A stretch of 64,000 nt of DNA, from contig NZ_CP115463.1 of the NCBI RefSeq assembly GCF_027912495.1, forward strand, positions 2,802,501 to 2,866,500. Direction: 5' to 3'. Below, one piece after another: positions 7,868-15,992 of the stretch. The notes under the pieces are model-generated. The model had not been told where the DNA came from. It did not search any database and saw only the letters and a program-made list of their open reading frames with translations. How positions within the stretch are numbered: the first letter of the stretch is position 1; the number at the start of each line of letters is the position of its first letter. The DNA is from Caulobacter sp. NIBR1757. GTDB taxonomy: Bacteria; Pseudomonadota; Alphaproteobacteria; Caulobacterales; Caulobacteraceae. The position numbers were made by a program, and so were the translations under genes.

Positions 7868-10867
7868 ATGGCCGCGAGCCCCGGCGAAGGTGCCCGTCAA
7901 ACAAGAATTCCGAGTGCTCTGGACTTGCCCCATCTGAACCGTTTAGCCCGCGCGGCCGTCATCGCCGCGTCGGTTGCCGCCCTTGTCGCCTGCGCCCAGG
8001 TCAAGAGCTTCCTTCCCGGCCAGAAGCCCGAAGCGGTCGCCACCGCCCCGGCCAAACCGCCCAAGCAGGACAAGGCCCCCGCCGCCCGGACGCCGGCCGT
8101 CAATCCGCTGATCCTGCCGGCCGGCGCCTGGCCCCAGGCCTCGAGCGACGTCGCCCCGGACCCGCAGATCCGCTTCGGCAGCCTGCCCAACGGCATGCGC
8201 TATGCGCTGATGAAGAACGCCACCCCGCCCGGCGAGGCGGCCCTGCGCCTGCACTTCCGCGCCGGCTCGCTGAACGAAAGTGACGACCAGCAGGGCCTGG
8301 CCCACTTCCTCGAGCACATGGCCTTCAACGGCTCCAAGGCCATTCCCGAAGGCGAAATGGTCAAGATCCTCGAGCGCAATGGCCTCGCCTTCGGCGCCGA
8401 CACCAACGCCTCGACCGGCTTCGACGAGACCGTCTACCAGCTCAACCTGCCGAAGACCGACGACGCCACTGTCGATGTCTCCCTGCAGATGATGCGGGAA
8501 ACCGCCGGCGAATTGCTGATCGCCGCCGACGCCGTCGACCGCGAGCGCGGCGTCGTGCTGTCCGAGGAACGGGCCCGCGACACCCCCGGCTGGCAGACCT
8601 ACAAGAAGCGTCTCGAATTCCAGATGAAGGGCCAGCTGCCGCCCAGACGCTACGCCATCGGCCAGGTCGAGATCCTCAAGACCGCCAGCCGCGACCGCAT
8701 CGCCGCCTTCTACGACGGCTTCTACCGGCCCGAGCGCGCCACCCTGGTGATGGTCGGCGACTTCGACCTCGACGCCATGGAGGCGAAGATCAAGGCGCGC
8801 TTCGGCGACTGGACGGCGCGCGGCCCCGACGGCGGCGAACCGGACCTCGGCGATGTCGCGCCCCGCAAGCCGGAAGCCCTGGTCGCCATCCAGCCCGGCT
8901 CGCCGACCGCCCTGCAGATCACCTGGATGAGCCCGCCGCAGCTGCGTAAGGACAGCCTCGCCAAGCGCCGCGACGACGTCGTCCGCCAGCTCGGCTTCGC
9001 CGTCCTCAACCGCCGCTTCAGCGCCCTGACGCGCGGCGCCGAGCCGCCGTTCATCAGCGCCGGCGCCTTCAAGGGCGACCAGCTGCACGCCGCCGAGGTC
9101 ACCTCCATCGCCGTCACCAGCCGTCCCGGCGAATGGCAGACGGCCCTGACCGCCGCCATGACCGAACAGCGCCGCGCCATGAAGTACGGCGTCCTGCAGC
9201 CCGAGCTCGACCGCGAGATCGAGGAGTACCGCACCGTCTTCAAGGCCCGGGTCGCCGGCGCCGCCACCCGCCGCACGCCGGGCCTGGCCGCCGAAATCGT
9301 CGGCAGCCTCGGCGACGCCGAGGTGGTCACCAGCCCGGCCCAGGACCTGGAACTGTTCGAGACCATCGTGAAGGACCTCAAGGCCGACACCGTCTCGGCC
9401 GCCCTGAAGGCCTCCTTCGCCGGCGAAGGCCCGCTGATCTTCCTGGCCACCCCGACCGCCGTCGACGGCGCCGAGGTCGCGGTCATGGAGACCTACCAGG
9501 CCTCGCTGAAGGGCGACGTCTCGGCCCCGACCGCCGCCGCGCAGGTGTCATGGCCCTATGAGAGCTTCGGGACGCCCGGCAAGATCGTCGAGCAGAAAGA
9601 CATCGTCGACCTCGACGTCACCACCGTGCGGTTCGCCAACGGCGTCCGCCTGACGGTCAAGCCGACCAAGTTCCGCGACGACCAGATCCTCGTCCGCGTC
9701 CGCATCGGTTCGGGCACCCTCAGCCTGCCGTCCGACAAGCAGAGCACCACCTGGGCGGCCCCGGCCATCATCGAGGGCGGGCTTGGCAAGATCACCACCG
9801 AGGACATGGAGAGGGTTTTGGCCTCCAGGGTCTACAACGCCAGCTTCGGGATCGAGGACGACGCCTTCACCCTGGCCGGCTACACCCGGCCCGACGACGC
9901 CGAGCTGCAGATGCAGGTGCTGGCCGCCTATGCGACCGACGCCGCCTGGCGCCCGGCCGCCTTCCAGCGCATCCGCAACGTCGCCGCCACCTATGACGAG
10001 CAGTATCAGGCGACGACCGGCGGCATGCTGGCCCGCGACCTGGCCGGCCTGCTGCACGGCGGCGACCGCCGCTGGACCTGGCCCACCCCGGCCGAGATCA
10101 AGGCCACGGACCTTTCGCAGGTGAAGGCCGCCGTTGCGCCGGCCCTGGCCGACGGTCCGATCGAGGTAGTCATCGTCGGCGACATCACGGTCGACAAGGC
10201 CATCGAGATCACCGCCGACACCTTCGGCGCCCTGCCCAAACGGGCCGAGGCCACGCCCCTGCCCGCCAGCGCCCGGGTCGTGGGCTTCCCGGCCCCCAAC
10301 GCCGAGCCGCTGAAGCTCTTCCACAACGGCCGCGCCGACCAGTCGGCCGCCCTGGTGGTCTGGCGCACCGACGACTTCTTCGCCAATGTCCAGAAGGCCC
10401 GGAACATCAATGTCATGGCCGAGGTCATCGGCCTGCGGCTGACCGACGAGTTGCGCGAAAAACAGGGGGCGACCTACAGCCCCAACGCCTCGTCCAACGC
10501 CAGCGCGGTGTGGACCGACTGGGGCTATGTCATGGCCAGCGTCGAGGTCCCGCCCGGCCAGGACGAAGCCTTCTTCCGCGACGTCGACAAGATCACCGCC
10601 GAACTCGCCGCCAATCCGCCGACCGAGGACGAGATGACCCGGGCCAAGAAGCCCTATCTCGAACGCCTGTCGAAGAACCAGCAAACCAACGAGTTCTGGG
10701 CCGGCCAGCTGGCCGGGGCCCAGACCGACGCCCGCCGCCTCGACTCCGTGCGCTCGCAGCTGGCCGGGGTCGAACGGGTCTCCGCCGCCGACGTCCAGGC
10801 CGCCGCGCGCGAGTTCCTGGGCAAGGACAAGGCCTGGCGCCTGGTCGTGGTGCCGAAGGAGAAGTGA
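7868..10867 (+). CDS. M16 family zinc metallopeptidase lipoprotein
   Basis: A long (about 980-999 residue) periplasmic or membrane-anchored peptidase of the insulinase/pitrilysin family. A lipobox LVAC ends the hydrophobic segment, followed by an Ala/Pro linker, the first M16 domain with the inverted zinc motif HFLEH (residues 146-150) and the distal Glu in RERGVVLSEE. A second M16 pair follows that lacks the motif, as in two-part full-length family members. The ATG at 7868 gives an unusually long signal n-region; a TTG at 7925 would give a normal 23-residue lipoprotein signal and may be the true start. It ends in TGATG with the next gene. Confidence 0.9.
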   Translation: MAASPGEGARQTRIPSALDLPHLNRLARAAVIAASVAALVACAQVKSFLPGQKPEAVATAPAKPPKQDKAPAARTPAVNPLILPAGAWPQASSDVAPDPQIRFGSLPNGMRYALMKNATPPGEAALRLHFRAGSLNESDDQQGLAHFLEHMAFNGSKAIPEGEMVKILERNGLAFGADTNASTGFDETVYQLNLPKTDDATVDVSLQMMRETAGELLIAADAVDRERGVVLSEERARDTPGWQTYKKRLEFQMKGQLPPRRYAIGQVEILKTASRDRIAAFYDGFYRPERATLVMVGDFDLDAMEAKIKARFGDWTARGPDGGEPDLGDVAPRKPEALVAIQPGSPTALQITWMSPPQLRKDSLAKRRDDVVRQLGFAVLNRRFSALTRGAEPPFISAGAFKGDQLHAAEVTSIAVTSRPGEWQTALTAAMTEQRRAMKYGVLQPELDREIEEYRTVFKARVAGAATRRTPGLAAEIVGSLGDAEVVTSPAQDLELFETIVKDLKADTVSAALKASFAGEGPLIFLATPTAVDGAEVAVMETYQASLKGDVSAPTAAAQVSWPYESFGTPGKIVEQKDIVDLDVTTVRFANGVRLTVKPTKFRDDQILVRVRIGSGTLSLPSDKQSTTWAAPAIIEGGLGKITTEDMERVLASRVYNASFGIEDDAFTLAGYTRPDDAELQMQVLAAYATDAAWRPAAFQRIRNVAATYDEQYQATTGGMLARDLAGLLHGGDRRWTWPTPAEIKATDLSQVKAAVAPALADGPIEVVIVGDITVDKAIEITADTFGALPKRAEATPLPASARVVGFPAPNAEPLKLFHNGRADQSAALVVWRTDDFFANVQKARNINVMAEVIGLRLTDELREKQGATYSPNASSNASAVWTDWGYVMASVEVPPGQDEAFFRDVDKITAELAANPPTEDEMTRAKKPYLERLSKNQQTNEFWAGQLAGAQTDARRLDSVRSQLAGVERVSAADVQAAAREFLGKDKAWRLVVVPKEK

Positions 10868-11283
10868 TGAAAGCAGCGCTCGTCGGCGGCCTGATCGCCC
10901 TGTGTATTTCAGTTCCGGCCTTTGCTGGGCCAGCTGAGGAACAGGCGCTCGCCCACTGGGGCGAGTGCGCCATGGTTGGGGCGATCTGGGAGATGCGCAT
11001 CGATGAGGCCGGAGCGGCCAGAGACATCGAAGCCACGCTCAAGAGGTTCAAGGAGCTTGAACCGCGCATGGAAATCCATGCCAACGCCCTGGCGGCGGCG
11101 ATCGGCGACGAACGCGCGCAAGCCATTCAGAGCAGTCTTCTGGAATCTTTCGACAGTCGGCTGAACGACCGGGTCGCGGCGGAGGACAAGGCCGGCTTCA
11201 TGATCGCGACCTGGGGGCCGACCATGGAACGGTGCCTTCGGGAGGCGGCGACCTTGCCGACCGCCGCCTTGCCGACCACCTAG
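10867..11283 (+). CDS. small secreted protein of unknown function
   Basis: A 138-residue protein beginning with a clear signal peptide (MKAALVGGLIALCISVPAFA). The mature part is mostly helical and acidic/Ala-rich, with two cysteines (HWGEC and MERC, near residues 37 and 122) that could form a disulfide bridging N- and C-terminal helices. Its ATG shares a base with the stop codon of the M16 peptidase (TGATG), so it is translationally coupled and may assist or be cleared by that peptidase; this is inference. I do not recognise the family. It overlaps the convergent gene by 4 bases. Confidence 0.7.
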   Translation: MKAALVGGLIALCISVPAFAGPAEEQALAHWGECAMVGAIWEMRIDEAGAARDIEATLKRFKELEPRMEIHANALAAAIGDERAQAIQSSLLESFDSRLNDRVAAEDKAGFMIATWGPTMERCLREAATLPTAALPTT

Positions 11284-12200
11284 TAGACGGTGCCGCCGAC
11301 GCCGCCGTCGAGACTCATGCTGAAGCTGGCCGACGATTCCTCGCGGACCGTTTCCTCACGATAGGCCGTGTAGGTCTCGACTTCAGTGATGGTGATCACC
11401 TTGATGCCGGCCCCGAAGCGGCGCAGCAGCGAGCGTTCGTTGCAATCGCGGGCCGGGCGTTGCGGACGGCAGGCCACGCGGCCGGCGCGGGCGCCGCCCT
11501 CGACCGAGCCGCCGGTGTTGGGGCCGCCAGCCAGGCCGTCGCCCGAAGCCGCGCCGCCGTTCTCGTAGTAGAGGCTCTCGTTCTTGCCGCAGAAATAGCT
11601 CTTGCCGCCCTGGTTGCTGGCCCGCATCTCCCACTCGATGACGGTCCATTGCATGCGGGTGCCGGCGATACAGCGGTAGAGTTCGCCCTCGTAGCCGTCG
11701 GCCACCTCTTCGCCGGCGAACACCTGGCTGGCAGGGTGCGGGGTGTCGCGGTCATCGACGCAGTAGGCGCGGATGACGACGCGGCGGGTGCGGCTGCGCT
11801 TGGCCTCATAGGCCACCTGTTTCTTCTTCAGGGCGCCCTCGACGTTGAGGCCCTGGATGACGCCGGTCGCGCCGGGGCCGACATAGCCGCCGCCCCCACC
11901 GCCACCGCCGCCGTAAACGACGGCGCCGGCGCGGCTGCCCGCGCCGGAGACGGCGACGGCCGTGACGTTGGCGTTGACCGTGACGTTGACCCGTCCGCCG
12001 CCGCTGTCACAGCAGCCCGGCGGGCTCGGCGGCCGCGGCGGCGGCGTCGGCGGGGTGCAGCAGGGCGGCGGGCTGGGCGGGGTGCAGCACGGTGGCGGCG
12101 GCGGCGCGCAGCACTGGGCCTGCGCCTCGTCGCTGGCCGAACCGATCAGCAACAGGATGACCCCCGCCGCCAGTCCGAAAATCGTATTGCGCAAACCCAT
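11280..12200 (-). CDS. secreted Cys/Pro-rich protein with polyglycine linker
   Basis: A 306-residue protein not assigned to a family. After a signal peptide (MGLRNTIFGLAAGVILLLIG, cleavage near AQAQ) come four CC pairs separated by proline runs (CCAPPPPPCC, CCTPP twice, GCC). A short basic/valine segment (VNVTVNANVTAV) and a run of nine glycines follow. The C-terminal domain (residues about 125-290) has six further cysteines (AYC, YRC, YFC, VAC, DC) and a final Ser/Gly tail. It probably folds through disulfides at the cell surface or in the periplasm. The ATG at 12200 is preceded by GGGAG; the same frame stays open further upstream only because it shadows the opposite-strand gene. Confidence 0.75.
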   Translation of the reverse strand: MGLRNTIFGLAAGVILLLIGSASDEAQAQCCAPPPPPCCTPPSPPPCCTPPTPPPRPPSPPGCCDSGGGRVNVTVNANVTAVAVSGAGSRAGAVVYGGGGGGGGGYVGPGATGVIQGLNVEGALKKKQVAYEAKRSRTRRVVIRAYCVDDRDTPHPASQVFAGEEVADGYEGELYRCIAGTRMQWTVIEWEMRASNQGGKSYFCGKNESLYYENGGAASGDGLAGGPNTGGSVEGGARAGRVACRPQRPARDCNERSLLRRFGAGIKVITITEVETYTAYREETVREESSASFSMSLDGGVGGTVY

Positions 12201-12345
12201 GGGGTCGCTCCCGCCAAAAAACTCTGTCGCCTCCATGCAAGAACCGCGCCGGGTTGTGTCATTCCGAAACACATAACCCGTGGCGCGATCCTTCCCTGCA
12301 ACCCTCGTGCGGTCGCTATGGACCGTCAGGAGGCAGGGTGGAGCG

Positions 12346-12888
12346 ATGGCCCATCCCAACACGGAACGATTGACGGAGTATTGGCGCGCCAGGGCCGGGG
12401 CGTTCGTCGCGCCGGCGCGCGCCGACATCGACCCGATGGATTTCGTCGACATCCTGCCGCAGGTGCTGATCGTCGGCCGCCGCGAGGCCGGCGACCTGCC
12501 CTTCCGCCTGGTCGGTGGTCTCATCGCCCAGCTGCACCAGCGCGACCTGCGCGGGGTCAATCTGCTGACCCTGTTCACCCCGCCCGACCGCGCCGCCCTG
12601 CGCCTGGCCGTCGAACAGATCCGCCGCCGGCCCGAACCGCTGCAGATCACCGGCGAAATCCGCTCGGACGCCGTCGGCGGCGCCGTGGGTCTGGAAATGA
12701 TGCTGGCCCCGCTGGTCGGCGCCGACGGCGAGATCGACCGCTTCATCGGCCTCTACCAGCCGCTGGGCATGACCGCCCGGCTGATGGGCCGCACGGTCAG
12801 CGAGCTGAAGCTGCACAGCCTCTCCCGCTCGGGCGAGGATGGTCCGCGCCTGCGCCTGGCGGCGCTGGATGGGCGCCGGATCGCTTAG
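12346..12888 (+). CDS. PAS_5 domain protein
   Basis: A 180-residue soluble protein that looks like the PAS_5 family (PF07310) common in Alphaproteobacteria. The N-terminal TEYWRARAGAFVAPARADIDPMDF..ILPQVLIV is the hallmark, followed by the PAS sheet (FRLVGGLIAQLHQRDLRGVNLL) and ending with a variable tail. These proteins are stand-alone PAS modules of unknown ligand, often linked to the cell cycle or polysaccharide production. No enzymatic output domain is fused. The ATG at 12346 has GGTGGAG upstream; an upstream GTG (12280) would add residues unlike the family. Confidence 0.8.
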   Translation: MAHPNTERLTEYWRARAGAFVAPARADIDPMDFVDILPQVLIVGRREAGDLPFRLVGGLIAQLHQRDLRGVNLLTLFTPPDRAALRLAVEQIRRRPEPLQITGEIRSDAVGGAVGLEMMLAPLVGADGEIDRFIGLYQPLGMTARLMGRTVSELKLHSLSRSGEDGPRLRLAALDGRRIA

Positions 12889-12908
12889 CCGCTCCCCCCT
12901 TAACCGAT

Positions 12909-13019
12909 CATCCCGACGAAAGTCGGGACCCAGCTGGCAAACCCAGCAGGGGCTCCGCTCTGGTCAGCGCCAGCCCTTCAGCGCCAGTGGACACTGGGCC
13001 CCGACTTTCGTCGGGGTGA
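12909..13019. repeat. palindromic intergenic element (catcccgacgaaagtcggg type)
   Basis: Outer arms CATCCCGACGAAAGTCGGGACCCAG and the near-reverse complement ending GACTTTCGTCGGGGTGA enclose a core of about 60 bases. Layout and GGGACCCAG block resemble the 123-bp family, but arm sequences differ. It lies between convergent genes. Confidence 0.65.
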
Positions 13020-13033
13020 GCGGAAATGGGGGG

Positions 13034-13975
13034 TTAAGCCGAGGCCGCGTTCAGCTGGCGCATCTGCGCGCTCGACAGGGTCAGCCGCGCCGCGCCCATC
13101 AGTTCCTCGAGCTGCGCCACGCTGGTGGCGCTGGCGATCGGCGCGGTCAGGCCCGGGCGGGCCATGATCCAGGCCAGCGACACCTGGGCCTGCGTCGCAC
13201 CCGTCTCGGCGGCCACGGCGTCGAGGGCGGCCAGGACGCGGGGCCCCTTCTCGCTTTCCAGATACTTCTTCATGCCGCCGCCGCGCGGGCTCTTTCCGTA
13301 GTCCTCCGCCGTCCGGTACTTGCCGGTCAGGAAGCCGCTGGCCAGGCCGTAGTAGCTGATGATCCCGACCTCACGCTCGATGCAGAGATCCAGCAACGGC
13401 CCCTCGATGCCGCGGTCCATCAGGTTGTAGGCCGGCTGCAGCGTGTCGTACCGAGCCGCGCCCTTGTGGGCCGAGACATCCAGCGCCGATCCCAGCCGGC
13501 CGGCGTCGAAGTTCGAGGCCCCCAACGCCCGCACCTTGCCCGCCTTGACCAGTTTGTCGAAAGCCTCGGCCGTCTCGTCCTGCGGCGTCTCGGCGTCGTC
13601 GCGGTGCGACTGGTAGAGGTCGATGTAGTCGGTCTGCAGCCGGCGCAGGCTGTCCTCGCAGGCCTCCACGATGTTCTTCGCCGACAGCCCCGGACGCGCC
13701 GGCCACATGCCGACCTTGGTGGCGATGACCACGTCGTCCCGCCTGCCCCGCTTCTTCAGCCAGGTTCCCAGCACGGTCTCGGACTCGCCGCCCGTGTGGC
13801 CCGGAACCCAGGCCGAATAGACATCGGCGCTGTCGATGCAGTCGAACCCTCCGGCGACGAAGGCGTCCAGCACGCTGTGCGAGGTCGCCTCGTCCGCCGT
13901 CCAGCCGAAGACGTTGCCGCCCAGCACCAGCGGGGCGATGGCGATGTGGGACCGGCCGAGCGGGCGCTTTTGCAT
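13034..13975 (-). CDS. aldo/keto reductase
   Basis: A 313-residue NADPH-dependent oxidoreductase of the AKR superfamily (TIM barrel). The catalytic tetrad is visible: D in DSADVY, Y in ADVYSAW, K in ATKVGMW and H in YQSHRDD. A C-terminal cofactor-binding region (PIASATSVAQLEELMGA) is present. The sequence type is closest to the group annotated as general stress protein 69 / oxidoreductase. The substrate, a small aldehyde or ketone, cannot be read from sequence. The ATG at 13975 has AGGAGC upstream. A repeat element separates it from the GMC oxidoreductase gene, which is read in the same direction, but co-transcription is not evident. Confidence 0.9.
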   Translation of the reverse strand: MQKRPLGRSHIAIAPLVLGGNVFGWTADEATSHSVLDAFVAGGFDCIDSADVYSAWVPGHTGGESETVLGTWLKKRGRRDDVVIATKVGMWPARPGLSAKNIVEACEDSLRRLQTDYIDLYQSHRDDAETPQDETAEAFDKLVKAGKVRALGASNFDAGRLGSALDVSAHKGAARYDTLQPAYNLMDRGIEGPLLDLCIEREVGIISYYGLASGFLTGKYRTAEDYGKSPRGGGMKKYLESEKGPRVLAALDAVAAETGATQAQVSLAWIMARPGLTAPIASATSVAQLEELMGAARLTLSSAQMRQLNAASA

Positions 13976-13989
13976 TTTATGCTCCTGAT

Positions 13990-14180
13990 CCTTCTCCCGC
14001 TTGTCGGGAGAAGGTGGCCCCCGAAGGGGGGCGGATGAGGGCAGCACCGGCCGCCGCCAAAAAATGGACTTAGGGCGTCCCGGCGGCCAGCGCCATAACG
14101 CGGCTCATCCCAAGGGCCGGCGCTGCCCTCACCCGACCTCGCTGCGCGAGGCCACCCTCTCCCGACGAGCGGGAGAGGGG
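13990..14180. repeat. composite palindromic element (CTTCTCCC...GGGAGAAGG type), copy 1
   Basis: Starts with a hairpin CCTTCTCCCGCTTGTCGGGAGAAGG followed by GTGGCCCCCGAAGGGG and GATGAGGGCAGC. It ends with the mirrored blocks GCTGCCCTCACCCGACCTC and CTCTCCCGACGAGCGGGAGAGGG. A half-copy lies at 34631-34749. Such elements are common intergenic repeats of Alphaproteobacteria. Confidence 0.7.
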
Positions 14181-14189
14181 CGCTTCGCT

Positions 14190-15848
14190 TTAGGCCGCCT
14201 TCACGGTGCTGGGGTCGTAGACCGGCACGTCCAGCGGCGCGAGGGCCGCCTTGCCGCGGATCATGTCGCTGGCCTTCTCGGCCACCATGATGGTCGGGGC
14301 GTTGGTGTTGCCGCCCACCAGCGTCGGCATGACCGAGGCGTCGATGACCCGCAGGCCGCTGACCCCCTGCACCCTCAGCTCGCCATCGACCACGGCCAGC
14401 GGATCGCCGGCCGCGCCCATGCGGCAGGTGCCGACCGGGTGGTAGATGGTCTCGCCCGTCCGCTTGATCCAGGCGTCGATGTCGGCGTCGGTCTTGACGT
14501 CCTTGCCCGGCGAGAACTCCTCGCCGCGATAGGGATCGAGCGCCGCCTGATGGGCCGCCTCGCGGGCGATCTTGACGCCCTCGCGCATGGCCCGGCGGTC
14601 TTCCTCGGCCGCGAGGTAGTTGGCGAAGATGGTCGGATCGTCGAACGGATCGGCCGAACGCAGCCCGACCGTCCCCCGGCTCTCGGGGCGCAGCTGGCAG
14701 ACGTGGAAGGTGAAGCCGTCCTTCTCGATGACCACTTTGCCGTGGTCCTGCATGATGGCCAGCACGGTGTGGATCTGCAGGTCGGGTCGGTCGAGGTCCG
14801 GACGCGAGCGCAGGAAGGCCCCCGATTCCAGGAAGTTCTGCCGCCCCGGCCCCTTGTTGAACAGCATGTAGTTGATGCCGGTCGCCAGGCGCTTGAGGCC
14901 CTTATTGTAGCTGTAGGCCGTCTCGACCCCCTGGGTCAGCCAGCTCAGGGTGACGTCCAGGTGGTCCTGCAGATTGGCGCCGACGCCCTTGCTCTCATGC
15001 ACGACCTTGATGCCCTGCTTGGCCAGGTCTTCGGCGACGCCGATGCCCGACAGCTGCAGGATATGCGGCGACTGCACGGCCCCGGCGCTCAGCAGCACCT
15101 CGGCGTCGGCGTAGGCGACGTTCCGCTCGCCGGCCTTGACCGCGTATTCGACGCCGATGGCCTTGCCGTTCTCGATGACGATCTTCGTCGTCCGCGCGCC
15201 GGTCAGGCAGGTCAGGTTCGGCCGCTTCAGGGCCGGGTAAAGATAGGCTTTGGCCGCGCTCCACCGCTTCCCGTCGCGGATGGTCATCTGATACGGGCCC
15301 CAGCCTTCCTGCTGGAAGCCGTTGAAGTCCTTGGTCACCGGGTGGCCGGCCTGACGCCCCGCCTCGATGGCAGCCGAATAGATGGGGTTGGGCGAGCTGG
15401 CCTTGGAGACGTGCAGCGGGCCATCGCCGCCGTGCCATTCGTCGCCGCCGCCTTCCAGGCTTTCCGAGCGCTTGAAGTAGGGCAGCACGTCGGCATAGCC
15501 CCAGCCGCCCAGGCCCATCTGGCGCCACTGGTCGTAGTCCCGCGCATGGCCGCGGATATAGACCATGCCGTTGATCGAGCTCGACCCACCCCAACCCTTG
15601 CCGCGCGGCCACCAGAGCTTGCGGTTGTTGAGGTGCGGCTCTTCCTCGGTCCAGAAGCCCCAGTTGTAGTCGCCCTTGTCCTTGATCAGGTTGCCGACCC
15701 CGGCCGGCATGTTGACCAGGATGGAGGTGTCCTTGCCGCCCGCCTCGAGCAGCAGCACCTTGATGTTGGGGTCCTCGGTCAGACGCCCGGCCAGCACGCA
15801 ACCGGCCGAACCGGCGCCGATGATGATGTAGTCGTAACGGTCGGCCAT
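14190..15848 (-). CDS. GMC family FAD-dependent oxidoreductase (choline dehydrogenase-like)
   Basis: A 552-residue flavoprotein. The N-terminal dinucleotide motif YDYIIIGAGSAGCVLAGRL (about 5-23) and E in LLLEAGG bind FAD. GMC signature 1 is seen in PRGKGWGGSSSINGMVYIRG and signature 2 in GAVQSPHILQLSGIG. C-terminal catalytic histidines are in YHPVGTCRMG and the Asn of TNAPTIMVAEK. This arrangement matches alcohol/choline dehydrogenases and polyethylene-glycol dehydrogenases; the substrate is an alcohol of unknown type. No betaine genes are nearby. An ATG at 15848 is used because the frame upstream lacks family similarity. Confidence 0.92.
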   Translation of the reverse strand: MADRYDYIIIGAGSAGCVLAGRLTEDPNIKVLLLEAGGKDTSILVNMPAGVGNLIKDKGDYNWGFWTEEEPHLNNRKLWWPRGKGWGGSSSINGMVYIRGHARDYDQWRQMGLGGWGYADVLPYFKRSESLEGGGDEWHGGDGPLHVSKASSPNPIYSAAIEAGRQAGHPVTKDFNGFQQEGWGPYQMTIRDGKRWSAAKAYLYPALKRPNLTCLTGARTTKIVIENGKAIGVEYAVKAGERNVAYADAEVLLSAGAVQSPHILQLSGIGVAEDLAKQGIKVVHESKGVGANLQDHLDVTLSWLTQGVETAYSYNKGLKRLATGINYMLFNKGPGRQNFLESGAFLRSRPDLDRPDLQIHTVLAIMQDHGKVVIEKDGFTFHVCQLRPESRGTVGLRSADPFDDPTIFANYLAAEEDRRAMREGVKIAREAAHQAALDPYRGEEFSPGKDVKTDADIDAWIKRTGETIYHPVGTCRMGAAGDPLAVVDGELRVQGVSGLRVIDASVMPTLVGGNTNAPTIMVAEKASDMIRGKAALAPLDVPVYDPSTVKAA

Positions 15849-15992
15849 CAGGCGCGTCTCCCGGTAGGTTATCGTTGTTAAGCCGACAGTGACGCCGGCG
15901 TCACGTTTGGGCAAGAGGGGCCGCGACGTCATCCTTTCGTTCAGTTGACGCGAGCGCCCGGGCGAGGCCTCCTGAGCCCTTCAGGAGGACAC

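Noticed and set aside
11280..12746. Extended 488-residue version of the Cys/Pro-rich protein
   Set aside because: The extra N-terminal part runs opposite the PAS_5 gene; the ATG at 12200 has an SD and begins a signal peptide.
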